This document shows, one piece after another, positions 31,971-43,086 of a stretch of 44,149 bases of DNA. The position numbers were made by a program, and so were the translations under genes. Within the stretch, counting starts at the first letter, position 1; each line of letters starts with the position of its first letter. The notes under the pieces are model-generated. The model was not told where the DNA came from. It was given only the letters and a program-made list of their open reading frames with translations, and did no database searches. Source of the DNA: Candidatus Campylobacter infans (GTDB lineage: Bacteria; Campylobacterota; Campylobacteria; Campylobacterales; Campylobacteraceae); contig SPMW01000011.1 in assembly GCA_009827235.1 (NCBI GenBank), positions 1-44,149 of the forward strand, written 5' to 3'.

Positions 31971-32877
31971 ATTTTATCGCCTTATATCCATCATCAAGCG
32001 TGCATAATAGCTTTTCATTGCCATTTAAAAAAGCTATTATGTTATCAACCGCATTTGCCATAGCAAAATCCAAATCAGTTTTATAACTTTTTTTGGGCGC
32101 AAGTGTTTTATAGCCTTTGAATTTATCATTATCTTTAACGCTATATATCTCAATCAAAAAGCCACTATCAAGCATTCTTATGCGTGCTTTTTCAAACAAT
32201 AAATCAAGCTCAAAAATCGTGTAGTTGTTACAATCGCACCCATTTATCACTACTTTTTTGTTATCTTCAAAGGTTAAAATCACGCTCTTTGTCGCATCAT
32301 CATCGTAAAAATCACAAAAGGCATTAAAAGTACTACTTTCTTTTATTTCACCAAGCAATAAATTGAGCAAATTTATAATATGTGAGCCATTATGTATAAA
32401 GCCTTTTGTATAAAAAGCACTGCCGCATTGATACTTGCCAAATTCATTATTTTTGATTTGATGGGCTAAATTTTGAAAGCTTTTTGAAAAGTTGCGAGAA
32501 TAATTTACTAAAATAGGGATTTGAATCTGTTTTAAAATTTCAATCTCTTTTTTATCCTTACAAACAGGCTTTTCTAAAAAGATGATTTTGGGTTTTAGCA
32601 AGGTTGCCACCTTTGATGCCATTTGCGCGTGGTATTCATCTGGGACACAAATGCTTACTATATCGACATTTCGCGTTTCATTTAATGAGTAAAGGCATTT
32701 TGTGTTCCATTTTTTTGCCATAAACTGGGCTTTTTTCTCATCAATATCATAAAAGCCTAGTAAATCAATGCTTGAATTTTTTACATAAGCGTGCGCGTGA
32801 GTAAGGATATAATCATCATTTATATCATCAAATCCACCAGCAATTTGCCCAGCACCCACAATCAAAGCATTATACAT
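31963..32877 (-). CDS. Gfo/Idh/MocA-family sugar oxidoreductase
   Basis: A 304-residue NAD(P)-dependent oxidoreductase. The N-terminal Rossmann fold has ALIVGAGQIAGGFDD, the next strand ends GFYDIDEKKA, and IVSICVPDEYHAQMA and IIFLEKPVCKDKKE follow. The EKP lysine is typical of the family. Relatives such as WbpB oxidise a sugar nucleotide and supply the keto group used by a DegT aminotransferase, which fits the downstream gene. I chose ATG 32877, preceded by AAGGAT. The reading frame is open further upstream into argS, but that part is a shadow. It overlaps the next gene by 8 nt. Confidence 0.88.
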   Translation of the reverse strand: MYNALIVGAGQIAGGFDDINDDYILTHAHAYVKNSSIDLLGFYDIDEKKAQFMAKKWNTKCLYSLNETRNVDIVSICVPDEYHAQMASKVATLLKPKIIFLEKPVCKDKKEIEILKQIQIPILVNYSRNFSKSFQNLAHQIKNNEFGKYQCGSAFYTKGFIHNGSHIINLLNLLLGEIKESSTFNAFCDFYDDDATKSVILTFEDNKKVVINGCDCNNYTIFELDLLFEKARIRMLDSGFLIEIYSVKDNDKFKGYKTLAPKKSYKTDLDFAMANAVDNIIAFLNGNEKLLCTLDDGYKAIKYA

Positions 32878-32908
32878 TTTATTATCCTTGCTTTTAGCAC
32901 AAAGCCAG

Positions 32909-34507
32909 CTAGTAATTTTGCATACGCTCTTTTGCCTTGATCCCAAGTAAAGATAAGCCCACGCGAATACTAAGCCCAACAAGAGCAAAAAGCTTTAAAA
33001 GTGCCTTTTCATCATCGCTGCCAAGGACTCTGTTTTCATTATAAAATTTATGAAAACTAGCTGAGAGCGCTTTTAAATAATCAGTAATTTTATGTAAGGC
33101 GCGCGAGTTTAGCGCATCATTTAAAATTTCATTTAAACAAAGTGCTTCATATGCTAGATCTTGTGCGTTTTGATCTAGCTTGCTAAGATCAGCAAATATC
33201 ACATCATTTTGGCTGATATTTGCCTTAGCAAAAACTTGATTTATGCGCGCGTGAGCGTAATTTACATAAAAAATAGGGTTTGAGCTATCTTGCTTTTTAA
33301 GCGCGTCAATATCAAACTCCAAGGGACTAGTATTTGCCTTAGAAATAAAAATATATCTAAGCGCCTCAGCACCGATACTTGCTGATATTTCGCTCATCAA
33401 AATAGCCGTGCCACTGCGCTTACTGATCTTAAAAGCAGCCCCATCTTTTAATAAATTAACCATTTGCATTAAAATAACTTCAAGCTTATTTTCATCATAG
33501 CCTAAAAAATGTATGCCGGCTTTGATTCGCGCGATATAGCCGTGGTGATCCGCACCCCAAATGTTTATATAATGATCATAGTTTTTATGAAATTTATATT
33601 CATGGTAGATTATATCGCCAGCTAAATAAGTAGGACGCCCATCTTTACGCACGACCACGCGATCCTCGTCATCGCCTAGTTCGCTACTAGCTATCATTTG
33701 CGCCCCATCTTTTTCATACATTTTTGAGCTTTTACTAAGCAAGGCCATAACAGGCTCTAGGCGTGGATATAACGCCTTTTCACTAGCCCATTCATCAATG
33801 CTAATATTTACATCTTGTAAATCATTTTTAATAATTTCAAGCACTAAATCCTTGCCAAACTGGGCTAATTCAAGCACCCTATTTTCATCATAAAAAATTT
33901 CTTTTCCAAAATGCTCCAAAGCCTTTGGAATAATGATTTCATCGATATATTCGCCTCTATAATACTTACTAGGATACTCAATATTTTCATTAAAAAGCAA
34001 TTCTTTTGCGCGCAAAGCAACGCTAATGCCAAGCAAATCTATTTGATTGCCAGCATCATTTATATAATACTCAGTATGAACATCATGCCCTAAATACCTA
34101 GCTATACGCGCTAAACTATCGCCATAAACAGCCCCGCGCACATGCCCTATATGTAATGGTCCTGTGGGGTTTGCGCTTATGTATTCTATATAATATTTTT
34201 CTTTTTTAGAGTTATTTTTGCTGGCAAAATTCTTATCCTCTTTTAAAGCAGATTTTGCAATCTCATCTAAAAATTTGGCACTAAGTTTAAAATTTACATA
34301 CCCGCCAAGCGCGCTAACGCTGTAAAGTTCGCTATTTTCTAGCTTTTTAGCAAGATTTGTGGCAATGATATTTGGAGTTAATTTTTGCTCTTTTGCTAGG
34401 GCAAAAACAGGCATAGCATAATGAGCAAGGGCTTTATTTTTTGGCTTTTCAAGGCTTGGAGTAAAACCTAAAATAGGCGCAATTTGTGCTATTAAAGCAT
34501 TTTTCAT
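32909..34507 (-). CDS. argS: Arginyl-tRNA synthetase
   Basis: A 532-residue class I aminoacyl-tRNA synthetase. The N-terminal Add-1 region leads to SANPTGPLHIGHVRGAVYGD (HIGH motif near residue 120). The KMSKS equivalent is weak (KISKRSGTA), as common in ArgRS. The C-terminal DALR anticodon domain contains YAHARINQVF and the final VGLSIRVGLSLLGIKAKERM. Start ATG 34507 overlaps the tatA stop (TGATG); the ORF could open one codon earlier at GTG. Essential core gene, and the last of the conserved fliR-to-argS block. Confidence 0.97.
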   Translation of the reverse strand: MKNALIAQIAPILGFTPSLEKPKNKALAHYAMPVFALAKEQKLTPNIIATNLAKKLENSELYSVSALGGYVNFKLSAKFLDEIAKSALKEDKNFASKNNSKKEKYYIEYISANPTGPLHIGHVRGAVYGDSLARIARYLGHDVHTEYYINDAGNQIDLLGISVALRAKELLFNENIEYPSKYYRGEYIDEIIIPKALEHFGKEIFYDENRVLELAQFGKDLVLEIIKNDLQDVNISIDEWASEKALYPRLEPVMALLSKSSKMYEKDGAQMIASSELGDDEDRVVVRKDGRPTYLAGDIIYHEYKFHKNYDHYINIWGADHHGYIARIKAGIHFLGYDENKLEVILMQMVNLLKDGAAFKISKRSGTAILMSEISASIGAEALRYIFISKANTSPLEFDIDALKKQDSSNPIFYVNYAHARINQVFAKANISQNDVIFADLSKLDQNAQDLAYEALCLNEILNDALNSRALHKITDYLKALSASFHKFYNENRVLGSDDEKALLKLFALVGLSIRVGLSLLGIKAKERMQNY

Positions 34508-34719
34508 CACGCATTCGCCTCTGTGTTATTACCTTTGTTTTCTTGTTTTGGAGCGTTATTTGCTGTGATTTGCTCGCTATTATCATCTTCCATTTCTTTT
34601 TTAAAGCTTTTAATGCCTTTGCCTACGCCTTTTGCAAGCTCAGGTATTTTCTTAGCCCCAAAAAGCAAAACCACAATAGCCAAAACCACTAACCAATGCC
34701 CCATACTAAAACTTCCCAT
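34507..34719 (-). CDS. tatA: Twin-arginine translocase subunit TatA
   Basis: A 70-residue TatA with a single membrane segment ([15 protein letters not shown], about 8-22), the [20 protein letters not shown] hinge and amphipathic helix, and a polar Q/N/E-rich tail. It forms the pore-like assembly that exports folded proteins. It starts 2 nt after gmk (ribosome site AAAGGATAG) and is coupled to argS. Confidence 0.95.
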   Translation of the reverse strand: MGSFSMGHWLVVLAIVVLLFGAKKIPELAKGVGKGIKSFKKEMEDDNSEQITANNAPKQENKGNNTEANA

Positions 34720-34721
34720 AT

Positions 34722-35336
34722 CTATCCTTTATTATTCCAAATTTTTAAAAACTCATCAGCTTTGATATTCGAGCTTTTAAGACAAATTGATATAAAAATA
34801 GCCCTAAGCTCGTCATAAGCTTTATTTACATCATCGTTTATGATGATATAATCGTATTTATCTATATACTCCATTTCTTTGCTTGCATTTTTTAAACGCT
34901 CCTTAATGCTTTCTTGCGTTTCGCTGGCTCTATTTTTTAGCCTGTTTTCTAATTGTGTTGCGTTTTTTGTGGTTAAAAATACAGAGGTTATTTGCTTGGC
35001 GTATTTTTTTTGTGCCAAAAAATATCCTTGCACATCTATATCAAAAACGACTATTTTATCATCATTTAAGGCTTCTAAGACGGGCTTTAAACTAGTGCCA
35101 TAATAATTACCATGCACCCTAGCCCACTCTAAAAATAAGCCATCTTTTATATCTTTTTCAAACTCTTCTAAGCTTATAAAATGATAATTTACCCCATCTT
35201 TTTCACCAGCTCTTGGCGAGCGCGTAGTAGATGAAATAGAAAAATACACATTACTAAACTCAGCAAACAAGCGCGATAGCACCGTGCTTTTACCACTACC
35301 ACTAGGCCCTGATAGCAATAAAATTTGCCCTCGCAC
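34722..35336 (-). CDS. gmk: Guanylate kinase
   Basis: A 204-residue GMP kinase with P-loop GPSGSGKST (10-18), GMP-binding [20 protein letters not shown] near 33-52 and the lid region [15 protein letters not shown]. It converts GMP to GDP. It starts with GTG at 35336, sharing one base with the TAG of the preceding gene (TAGTG), so it is translationally coupled to the acidic repeat protein. Length is normal. Confidence 0.96.
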   Translation of the reverse strand: MRGQILLLSGPSGSGKSTVLSRLFAEFSNVYFSISSTTRSPRAGEKDGVNYHFISLEEFEKDIKDGLFLEWARVHGNYYGTSLKPVLEALNDDKIVVFDIDVQGYFLAQKKYAKQITSVFLTTKNATQLENRLKNRASETQESIKERLKNASKEMEYIDKYDYIIINDDVNKAYDELRAIFISICLKSSNIKADEFLKIWNNKG

Positions 35337-38300
35337 TACTTATCCTCAAAACTTATATTTATCTTAATATTTAAATCTTTTAAGGCTTCTTTGATTGTTG
35401 AGTTAGCTAATGTCGCGCCAAGAGTTTGGCTAAGTTTGGTGCTTAACTCATCTTTTGCCTCGTCTAAAACCCTTTCATTTGCGGCTTGTTGTGCTTGATT
35501 TGCTGCTCTTTCGTAAATATCTGCGGCTAGATCTAATTCTTTTTCATCAAGGTTCGTGGCTTTTTTAGATGCTTTGATTTTACTTGCAAAACTAGTAAGC
35601 TTAGACTGGCTTTTTTGCGCTACATCTTGCGTTGATTGATTTTCATCTTCTTTTAGCGCATTTGCTGGCACATTTTCATCTTCTTTTATAGCATTTTCAT
35701 AGACATTAGCCACTTCATCAAGCTCGCTTATTTCATCTTTTATGCTTGGTTTTTGGCTTAAAATTTGCGCGCTTTCTTTTGGCAATTCATCATCTAAAAT
35801 ATTGCTTTGTGGATTAAAATTTATTACCTCATCAGTGCTAGATTTTTCATCCGCCTTGCTTATTTCATCATCTAAGCTTGGTTCTTGGCTTAAAATTTGC
35901 GGGCTTTCATTTATTGTTTCATTATCTAAGTTAGATTTTTCATCAGTTTTATTTACTTCATCATCTAAATTAGATTTTTCATCAATTAAGCTAGTATCTT
36001 GTAAAGCAAAATTCATATCTTTATTTGCATTAACATCAAGCTCGCTTATTTCATCTTTTATGCTTGGTTCTTGGCTTAAAATTTGCGGGCTTTCTTTTGG
36101 CAATTCATCATCTAAAATATTGCTTTGTGAATTAAAATTTATTGCCTCATCAGCACTAGATTTTGCTTCACGCTTGTTTATTTCATCATCTAGGCTTGGT
36201 TCTTGACTTAAAATTTGCGCACTTTCTTTTATTTCATCTTTTGGCTTAAATCTTAACTCTCTTTTAATTTTAAGTAACTCTAATTCTTCTGAATCATCTG
36301 GATGAACCTCTAACATTTTAGGCTCAACTTCTAATGCTGGCCTTTTGAGCGCAGGCTGTATATCATCGTCAAACCTTAATCTTATCACCTTGCGCTGTGG
36401 CTCAGACTTTGTTATTTCAGGCTCTGCTATTTTTGGCTCAGGCTCTATTACTTTTGGTTCTGGTTCGATTATTTCAGTTTTAGGCTCTGTTATTTCTGGC
36501 TCTGTGATAGCAGGCTCAGGCTCGATTATTTCAGTTTTAGGATCTGTTATTTCAGGCTCATGCTCTGCTACTTCTGGCTCTGCTACTTTTGGTTCAGGTT
36601 CTGTTACTTCTGGCTCTGCGACTTTTGGTTCAGGTTCTGTTACTTCTGGCTCTGTGATAGCAGGCTCAGGCTCGATTATTTCAGGCACAGGCTCTGTTAT
36701 TTCAGGCTCAGGTATGCTCTCACCTAATGCGCTAGCTAAATCTCTTTCTTTAAGTTCTAAAAATTCATCATCCAATAAAGCCAAATCTAATTGATTATTT
36801 GCTTGCTCTTTACTTTTTGTGTTAGCTTTTAAAATTTCATCTTTTTTCTCATCTGCATTTTCATCGATGATTTTAAAATCCATATTATCCTGCGTGGTTT
36901 CATCTTTTTTTAGATTTTCATCAACGCTAAATTTTAAATTTTCATTTGCTTTTTTATTTAAAATTTCATCTTTTTTCTCATCTGCATTTTCATCGATAAT
37001 TTTAAAATCTGCGCCATTTTCTAAAACTTCACCTTTTAACATTTCATCATCACTAGATTTTAAAATTTCATCTTTTTTCTTATCTGCATTTTCATCGATG
37101 ATTTTAAAATCTGCGCTATTTTCTAAAACTTCACCTTTTAAAATTTCATCATCGCTGGAATTTAAAATTTCATCTTTTTCGGGTTCATTTTGATTATTAA
37201 ACATCGAATTACCAAACATTTGATATTGTCCTTGATCGCTTATTGATTCAGTTAAATCTTGCTCTTGCGTGCTCGGCGCATCGGCTTTTGCTTCGTCTTG
37301 CCCAGCTTCATCTATTTTGCTTAGTTGCTCGCTAGTATCATCATTTAAGCTAATATTTAATTCATCTGCCGTATTTATATCGCTTTTTTGTGCTGTATCA
37401 TCGCTAAATTTTATATCATCTTTTACGCTTTCATTTTGCGGTGTTTGGTTCAAATTTAGCTCTTCATCGCTAATTGCGCCATTAAATTTTAAGTTTTCAT
37501 TATCAAAGCTATTTAAATCAGCCTTAGCATTTTGGTTGTTTTGATCGGTAAAATCATCATTTGCGCTGTCAAAATCTAGCTTGCTAGATGTGCTTTGATC
37601 GCTTTGGCTTGATGCTTGGTTGTTGATATTATCTGCTTGTTTATTCTCGCTTAAATTATCAATTTCATCGACCATCAAACTCAATTCATTTAATTCTTTT
37701 TCTTTTAATACATCACTGCTTGATTCTTCATTTTTGCTTGAATCCTCATCGCTTAGGTTTAAAATTTCATCGCTTAAGCCTTGATTAGAAGGCGCTTGCG
37801 TTGGCGTATCATCAAGGGTTAAACTATCGCTTAAAGTTAGGGATTTTTCATTTTTATTCAAATCTTCATTAGAAAAATTGAGCGTATTTTGCTTAGGCTT
37901 ATCATCTAGTTTAATCTCGTCCATATCGTCTAAGTCTGGTATGATAGCCTCTTGATTTTGTGTATTTTTATCCATCAGGCTAAACTCATCAAAATTAGAA
38001 TCGCTTGCTTTATTGCTAATATCAGCAAAATTATCTTTTGATAAATCTTTTGGTTTTTCTTGTGTGGTTTTAATGCTTGTTTTATTTGTGATTTTTTGGA
38101 TACATTCTACAAAATCAGTCGGTAAAAACGGCTTTTCAAGCATATTCTTACCAACCTTTTTTTCAAAATTTCTAGGCACCAAAAACAAAAGTTCTTTACC
38201 ATAAGGCGTATAATCTGTATTTGGGTCTATTAACTCACTATCGCAAATAAAAATATCAGCGCATTTGCCAGATATTTGCGTAATACTAGCTATTTCTTCT

Positions 38301-38380
38301 AGTTCATAGCCCATTTTTTCTAAGCTTAATTTCGCCAAGCGCGATACAACCGGGTTGTGATTTAGCAAAAATACTTTCAT
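35336..38380 (-). CDS. Giant acidic repeat protein with receiver-like N-terminus
   Basis: A 1014-residue, very acidic protein with no signal or membrane segment. Residues 1-100 look like a degenerate response-regulator receiver: [20 protein letters not shown], then a strand ending [11 protein letters not shown], and a lysine in [20 protein letters not shown]. Residues 100-930 are low-complexity D/E/S/N/K sequence with internal repeats: three copies of [10 protein letters not shown](K/E)KKDEIL around 410-530, a Glu-Pro tract (about 550-660) and two long copies of an ILSQEPS(L/I) unit with SNILDDELP. The last 80 residues ([20 protein letters not shown] and on) form an A/E/K-rich helical domain ending INISFEDK. 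A similar highly acidic protein lies between fliR and gmk in C. jejuni. Function unknown; a scaffold or regulator is possible. Confidence 0.8.
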   Translation of the reverse strand: MKVFLLNHNPVVSRLAKLSLEKMGYELEEIASITQISGKCADIFICDSELIDPNTDYTPYGKELLFLVPRNFEKKVGKNMLEKPFLPTDFVECIQKITNKTSIKTTQEKPKDLSKDNFADISNKASDSNFDEFSLMDKNTQNQEAIIPDLDDMDEIKLDDKPKQNTLNFSNEDLNKNEKSLTLSDSLTLDDTPTQAPSNQGLSDEILNLSDEDSSKNEESSSDVLKEKELNELSLMVDEIDNLSENKQADNINNQASSQSDQSTSSKLDFDSANDDFTDQNNQNAKADLNSFDNENLKFNGAISDEELNLNQTPQNESVKDDIKFSDDTAQKSDINTADELNISLNDDTSEQLSKIDEAGQDEAKADAPSTQEQDLTESISDQGQYQMFGNSMFNNQNEPEKDEILNSSDDEILKGEVLENSADFKIIDENADKKKDEILKSSDDEMLKGEVLENGADFKIIDENADEKKDEILNKKANENLKFSVDENLKKDETTQDNMDFKIIDENADEKKDEILKANTKSKEQANNQLDLALLDDEFLELKERDLASALGESIPEPEITEPVPEIIEPEPAITEPEVTEPEPKVAEPEVTEPEPKVAEPEVAEHEPEITDPKTEIIEPEPAITEPEITEPKTEIIEPEPKVIEPEPKIAEPEITKSEPQRKVIRLRFDDDIQPALKRPALEVEPKMLEVHPDDSEELELLKIKRELRFKPKDEIKESAQILSQEPSLDDEINKREAKSSADEAINFNSQSNILDDELPKESPQILSQEPSIKDEISELDVNANKDMNFALQDTSLIDEKSNLDDEVNKTDEKSNLDNETINESPQILSQEPSLDDEISKADEKSSTDEVINFNPQSNILDDELPKESAQILSQKPSIKDEISELDEVANVYENAIKEDENVPANALKEDENQSTQDVAQKSQSKLTSFASKIKASKKATNLDEKELDLAADIYERAANQAQQAANERVLDEAKDELSTKLSQTLGATLANSTIKEALKDLNIKINISFEDK
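35731..37170. repeat. Internal DNA repeats in the acidic protein gene
   Basis: Three kinds of repeats are visible. A 115-bp unit starts at about 35731 and recurs with few changes at about 36052, with a partial copy near 35865. A Glu-Pro coding tract at about 36410-36715 is made of short units rich in GGCTCTG and TTATTTC. A unit of about 50 bp starting AAAATTTCATCTTTTTTCT recurs at about 36831, 36960 and 37062. Lengths are multiples of three between copies, so copy number can change without breaking the frame. Confidence 0.75.
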
Positions 38381-38430
38381 ATAAAATCCTCTAAGTCCTA
38401 CAAAAATTTTGGCATTTTAGCGAGTTTAGC

Positions 38431-39201
38431 TTAAAAAAACAAAAAAGGCAAATCATTCATTACTGCTGTAATTAAGATAGTAAAAAGCTTGATAATGGCC
38501 GAAAGAATCGCTATTAACACAGCAAAGGCTACGGCAATTTTAATAGGAAAACCAACAACTAATAAATTAAATTGTGGCATAGTTTTCATTAACATTCCAA
38601 AAATAAAATCAGCCATCAGCGACACAGCAAGTATAGGAAAAGCCAAAATAAAGCCAAACAAAAACATATTCACCACGCTTTTGGCGATGTAGCGAAGTAA
38701 ATTTTGACTAGGATAAAACGACCCAAGTGGCATAATTTGCGCGCTTTTTGCCAAAAACTGCAAAATCAAATGATGTCCATCAAACAATAAAAATGCCGTC
38801 AAAGCCATTAGCGTAAGAGTATTTGAAATCAGCGGAGTAGAAACGCCAGATTGTGGATCTACCACGGTTGCCATAGAAAAGCCCATAATCATAGAAATTT
38901 GCTCGCCAGCCAAACTAAGCGAAGCAAAAACTATATTCAAAAGCACGCCAGCGCACAGCCCAAATAACAATTCAGCTATGCTTTCAAGCACTAAATATTC
39001 AACGCTTAGCCCGCTTAATTCAACCCTTGGCGTCATCGGCAGCAAAAACATAGCCAAAATCAACGCTAATGAGCTTTTAACGACCACAGGGATTTGCATA
39101 TTGCTAAAAAACGGAAAAAACACCATCAACGCGCCCGTTCGCACAAGCAATAAAAAAAAAGTTACAACATTACCTTGGGTTAAGTATTCTATAAATTCCA
39201 T
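38431..39201 (-). CDS. fliR: Flagellar export apparatus protein FliR
   Basis: A 256-residue polytopic protein with about six membrane segments. FliR-family landmarks are VRTGALMVFFPFFSNMQIPV near the start, AGEQISMIMGFSMATVVDPQ near the middle and a C-terminal NLLVVGFPIKIAVAFAVLIA. It forms the export gate with FliP and FliQ. No strong ribosome site is seen before the ATG. The 262-bp gap upstream (39202-39463) is AT-rich with many AAATTTTAAAATTT-type palindromic strings and no gene. It separates fliR from the frd operon. Confidence 0.95.
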   Translation of the reverse strand: MEFIEYLTQGNVVTFFLLLVRTGALMVFFPFFSNMQIPVVVKSSLALILAMFLLPMTPRVELSGLSVEYLVLESIAELLFGLCAGVLLNIVFASLSLAGEQISMIMGFSMATVVDPQSGVSTPLISNTLTLMALTAFLLFDGHHLILQFLAKSAQIMPLGSFYPSQNLLRYIAKSVVNMFLFGFILAFPILAVSLMADFIFGMLMKTMPQFNLLVVGFPIKIAVAFAVLIAILSAIIKLFTILITAVMNDLPFLFF

Positions 39202-39463
39202 TTTTGCGATTTAAAATTTTATTGATATGGGCGAAATCTTAGCTTAAAAAACTTAAAATTTACTGCTTACACGCTTAAAATTTTAAAATTTTCTAATAAA
39301 TTTTATAAATTTTGATGAATTAAATTTTAAAATTTTGAATGATAACAAGCATTGTGCGGTGGTTTTTAGCTAAATTAATCTAGCATTAAATAAAAAATTT
39401 TATTAAAAGCAAAACTTCAATTTAACTAAAAACACGCACAAAATAAAATATTTAGCGCAAATT

Positions 39464-40183
39464 TTATTTAACTAGCGCTAATTTTCTTCTCATATATGCG
39501 ATTTTGCTTTGTAGAGGCAAGTGTTTAGGGCAGTTATCCTCGCATCCTAGCAAACTCATACAGCCAAACACGCCATTATCATCGCCTACAAGCTCGTAAA
39601 AATCCTCATCGCTTCTATCATCAAGCGGATCTACTTTAAACCTAGCCACGCGGTTTAAGCCCACAGCACCGATAAAATCAGGCCTCATAAGTGCTGTACC
39701 ACAGCTTGCTACACAAATTCCACACTCAATACATCTATCAAGTTCAAATGTTTCTTGTGCTGCATCAGGATCTACTTTTTCTTCTAGCTTGCTAATATCT
39801 GTGGCGGTATTTGAATGAATCCAGCTCTCTACCCTTTTGCTCATTGCGTTCATCCAATTACCAGTATCTACGCTCAAATCCTTTAAAAGCTTAAACGCAG
39901 GCAATGGCATAAGCTCAATCACGCCACTTTCATAGTCTTTTGTAAGGGTTCTACACGCAAGCTGAGGACGACCATTTACTACCATACCGCAACTCCCGCA
40001 AATCCCAGCACGGCACACAAAATCAAAACTAAGCCCCGGATCAAATTTTTCTCTAATTTGATTAAGCGCGATAAAAAGCGTCATACCATCGGTTTCTTCT
40101 AATTCATACTCGGCAAAATGTGGTTTGCTGATTTTGCTTAATGGATTGTATTTAAATGCTCTGATTTTTATTTTTCTACTCAT
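39464..40183 (-). CDS. frdB: Fumarate reductase iron-sulfur subunit
   Basis: A 239-residue iron-sulfur protein. The N-terminal [2Fe-2S] domain reads [19 protein letters not shown] with the later LACRTL cysteine. The C-terminal clusters use [18 protein letters not shown] and [10 protein letters not shown]. It passes electrons from the FrdC hemes to FrdA. I chose ATG 40183 ([14 protein letters not shown]), which overlaps the frdA stop by 8 nt. The longer ORF beginning inside frdA adds only seven residues and is less likely. Confidence 0.96.
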   Translation of the reverse strand: MSRKIKIRAFKYNPLSKISKPHFAEYELEETDGMTLFIALNQIREKFDPGLSFDFVCRAGICGSCGMVVNGRPQLACRTLTKDYESGVIELMPLPAFKLLKDLSVDTGNWMNAMSKRVESWIHSNTATDISKLEEKVDPDAAQETFELDRCIECGICVASCGTALMRPDFIGAVGLNRVARFKVDPLDDRSDEDFYELVGDDNGVFGCMSLLGCEDNCPKHLPLQSKIAYMRRKLALVK

Positions 40184-42164
40184 AGCCAATTCCTGCTCTT
40201 TCATTTAATGCTTTATATTTTGGTTGAAGTTCATAATGCATTAGGGCATCTTGAATTTCATGTCTTGATTTACCTTCGGCTTCTAATTTTGCTCTTAGGT
40301 TATCTACTTCTTCTTGCCTTTTTGCTGAAAGTGGATTTTCTATTATATTGCCCTTAGCACCGTATCCGCGGAATGCTGGCGGGATTTCCATTTTCATTAT
40401 ATCAAGCTCTTCATATTCTATTATAGGCTTGGTATCGCCTTCTTTCCAGCTTGTTAGCGTGCGCTTACACCAATTTAAATCATCGCGTTTTGGATAATCC
40501 TCTCTATAATGCGCCCCGCGACTTTCTGTGCGTAAATAAGCACCCCAGGCTATACATAAAGCAATTTTTAGCATTTTTGGCACGCGGTAAGCTTCTTCAA
40601 GCTCTGGGTTGCCATAAAGCTCTTTATTTTGCAATTTGACATTTGTGCTTTCTTTATATAACTCTTCAAGCTCATCTACTGCTTTTTTAAGTCCTTCGCC
40701 TGTGCGGAAAATCGCCACATGCTCCCACATAATATCTTTCATTTTATTTTTAATTTCAAAAACATTATATTTACCATCTTTATTTAATAAGCTTTGTAGA
40801 TAATCTTGCTCTTGGTTGATGAATTTTTCTATGGTTACGGTTTGGATATCGACTTGTTCGCTAGCGCAAAATTGAGCAAAATAATCCCCCACGATCATAC
40901 CAGCTACTACCGTTTCAGCCACAGAATTACCACCCAAGCGGTTAAAGCCATGCATATCCCAGCACGCAGCCTCACCAGCTACAAATAAGCCTTTTAGTGT
41001 AGGGCTTTCACCTGTTGGCTTAGTGCGAATTCCGCCCATAGAATAATGCTGCATAGGTAGCACAGGCGCCCAGCCTTTTGAGCCTTCATCAGCAGGATCG
41101 ATGCCGTTGAAAATTTTGCAAATTTCTTGCACATCACGCAAGTTTTTTTCTATATGTTCGCGTCCTAAAATACTAATATCTAGCCATACATGCTCGCCAT
41201 AAGGACTTTTTACACCCTTACCTTTTCTAATATGCTCCATCATTCTACGGCTTACGACATCGCGGCTTGCAAGCTCTTTTTTCTCTGGCTCATAATCAGG
41301 CATAAAGCGATAGCCATCAACATCGCGCAAAATTCCGCCATCCCCACGACAACCCTCAGTTAGCAAAATGCCACTTGGCACGATAGGGGTTGGGTGAAAC
41401 TGCACCGCTTCCATATTTCCTAGTTTTGCTATGCCAGTTTCTAGCGCAATAGCAGCACCGATACCCTCGCAAATTACAGCGTTTGTAGTGTGCTTATAAA
41501 CTCTACCATAGCCACCTGTTGCAATTAAAGTGCCTTTTGCTACATAAGCTGTTAATTCGCCAGTTACTAAATCGCGCACCACAGCACCATAACAACGATT
41601 ATTTTCGTGTATTAAAGCTATGGCTTCTTTGCGGTCGTTAATTTCTACATTGCGTTTTAAAGCCTCATTTGCTACACCAAAAAGCATAGTATGGCCAGTA
41701 GCATCAGCTGTATAACAAGTGCGCCATTTTTTTGTACCACCAAAATCACGGCTGTGGATAAGCCCATGAACTTCATCTTTTTCTTCTATGGTGGTTTTTT
41801 GTGCGTTTATGATAGCACTTCTTTTGCCTTTTGTAATGCGTGTCCAAGGCACGCCCCAGCTAGCTAGCTCGCGTATAGCCTTTGGTGCTGTTTGAGCAAA
41901 CATTCTAGCTACTTCTTGATCACAGCCCCAATCGCTACCCTTGACAGTATCCATAAAATGCACATCTTCATTATCGCCTTCGCTCATTTTTGAATTACCT
42001 AGGCTTGCTTGCATACCGCCTTGTGCGGCAGCTGAGTGGCTTCTTTTAACAGGACAAAGGCTTAAAACCACGGTGCTAAGCCCAGCCTCACCAGCTGCAA
42101 CAGCTGCTCTAAGTCCAGCCAAACCGCCACCTATTACTAATGCGTCATAATATTTTACATTCAT
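40176..42164 (-). CDS. frdA: Fumarate reductase flavoprotein subunit
   Basis: A 662-residue flavoprotein. The FAD fold opens with [19 protein letters not shown], and the covalent FAD histidine is H43 in [17 protein letters not shown]. Catalytic-region landmarks include [20 protein letters not shown] and [16 protein letters not shown]. It reduces fumarate to succinate as a terminal step of anaerobic respiration on the inner face of the membrane. The frdC-frdA-frdB order with overlapping starts fits the epsilonproteobacterial operon. Confidence 0.97.
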   Translation of the reverse strand: MNVKYYDALVIGGGLAGLRAAVAAGEAGLSTVVLSLCPVKRSHSAAAQGGMQASLGNSKMSEGDNEDVHFMDTVKGSDWGCDQEVARMFAQTAPKAIRELASWGVPWTRITKGKRSAIINAQKTTIEEKDEVHGLIHSRDFGGTKKWRTCYTADATGHTMLFGVANEALKRNVEINDRKEAIALIHENNRCYGAVVRDLVTGELTAYVAKGTLIATGGYGRVYKHTTNAVICEGIGAAIALETGIAKLGNMEAVQFHPTPIVPSGILLTEGCRGDGGILRDVDGYRFMPDYEPEKKELASRDVVSRRMMEHIRKGKGVKSPYGEHVWLDISILGREHIEKNLRDVQEICKIFNGIDPADEGSKGWAPVLPMQHYSMGGIRTKPTGESPTLKGLFVAGEAACWDMHGFNRLGGNSVAETVVAGMIVGDYFAQFCASEQVDIQTVTIEKFINQEQDYLQSLLNKDGKYNVFEIKNKMKDIMWEHVAIFRTGEGLKKAVDELEELYKESTNVKLQNKELYGNPELEEAYRVPKMLKIALCIAWGAYLRTESRGAHYREDYPKRDDLNWCKRTLTSWKEGDTKPIIEYEELDIMKMEIPPAFRGYGAKGNIIENPLSAKRQEEVDNLRAKLEAEGKSRHEIQDALMHYELQPKYKALNERAGIGYE

Positions 42165-42937
42165 ACTCTTACTCCGTCATTATTTATATGTAAAATTTGG
42201 GCTTTTTCCCAGTTACCGGTTGAGTAATTGTGATAGCCGATTTTTAAAAATGCTGCCAAGCTAGCTAAGCCTAAAACTATAAACACGGCACTTACTACCC
42301 ATTTTGCTGTTTTTAGTTTTTTGCGGCTTGCTTTGGCATCTTTGCCCTCAAACCAGCCCCATTTCACACAAAGCCTATATAAACCAATACTACCATGAAG
42401 CTCAACACTAAGAAGTAAAACCAAATAAAACAACCACATAAAATGGTTAAAAACCCTTTGAGAGCTTAAATCTGCGCTTATTTTATCGCCATTTGTAATG
42501 ATGATGATTAAGTGAGCTGAACCTAAGAAAAACATTATAAATCCAGTACAAGCTTGTATCCACCAAAGCGTGGTGTCTTCGTGCTTCATTCTGCTTGCGT
42601 GAGCGCGATAAATTTGCCATTGTCTGAAATTTATAGGCATTTTTCTCATACCCAAAGCTGCGTGTATAAAAAACACAATCAAAACACAGGCTGCTAAAAA
42701 GCTAGTAATGTAGCTCATCATCGGTGAATCTGCGATAAATCTTAGCTCCAATAAATGCACAATATAATCAAATGCATCCTTACTAATTAAAATCGTAGCG
42801 ACAAAACACATATGAAGCCACATAAATAGCCCAAGAAACAGCCCTGTGCCACTTTGAATAAGGTCGAGTTTGGCAGGGATTCTGCTTTTTCTACCATCAT
42901 CGCCTATGCCAAGAAACCCTTCAATTTGCTTATTCAT
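42161..42937 (-). CDS. frdC: Fumarate reductase diheme cytochrome b subunit
   Basis: A 258-residue membrane protein with five membrane segments, the first with [17 protein letters not shown], later [20 protein letters not shown] and [20 protein letters not shown]. Histidines in these segments fit the two b hemes of the Wolinella-type quinol:fumarate reductase, which is longer than the enterobacterial FrdC. Start ATG 42937 follows AAAGGAGAG at ideal spacing; the ORF extends upstream without a ribosome site. First gene of the operon. Confidence 0.95.
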   Translation of the reverse strand: MNKQIEGFLGIGDDGRKSRIPAKLDLIQSGTGLFLGLFMWLHMCFVATILISKDAFDYIVHLLELRFIADSPMMSYITSFLAACVLIVFFIHAALGMRKMPINFRQWQIYRAHASRMKHEDTTLWWIQACTGFIMFFLGSAHLIIIITNGDKISADLSSQRVFNHFMWLFYLVLLLSVELHGSIGLYRLCVKWGWFEGKDAKASRKKLKTAKWVVSAVFIVLGLASLAAFLKIGYHNYSTGNWEKAQILHINNDGVRV

Positions 42938-42971
42938 AAGCTCTCCTTTGTAAGATTTGAAAATGGCCGGC

Positions 42972-42977
42972 ATTATA
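42972..42977 (-). promoter_or_regulatory. frdCAB promoter -10 box
   Basis: Read on the minus strand, TAGTATAATGCC contains a perfect TATAAT at 42977-42972, about 35 nt before the frdC ATG. A TTGGCA-like string lies 15 nt upstream, but Campylobacter promoters rarely depend on a -35 box. It is the only good -10 in the 149-bp lgt-frdC gap. Confidence 0.65.
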
Positions 42978-43086
42978 CTACATCTAACTTTATGCCAACA
43001 TTAAAATTTTAAGCAACAAAAATTAAATAATTATATAATTAGCTTATTATTATTTCATAAATTTTAAAATTTTAAAATTTGCTGGA

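Noticed and set aside
31963..32988. Longer oxidoreductase starting inside argS
   Set aside because: The extra N-terminus is antisense-free overlap with the end of argS and lacks family similarity. ATG 32877 has a ribosome site and starts at the Rossmann fold.
36410..36715. CRISPR-like array in the acidic gene
   Set aside because: Repeats are short, codon-phased and without unique spacers. They encode a Glu-Pro tract.
35742..37544. Plus-strand ORFs rich in Ser/Phe opposite the acidic gene
   Set aside because: They are antisense shadows of acidic repeats, with no ribosome sites and no domain.
42940..43010. Sigma-54 promoter before frdC
   Set aside because: A TTGGCA string is present, but the GC partner at the needed spacing is missing; a TATAAT box explains the promoter better.
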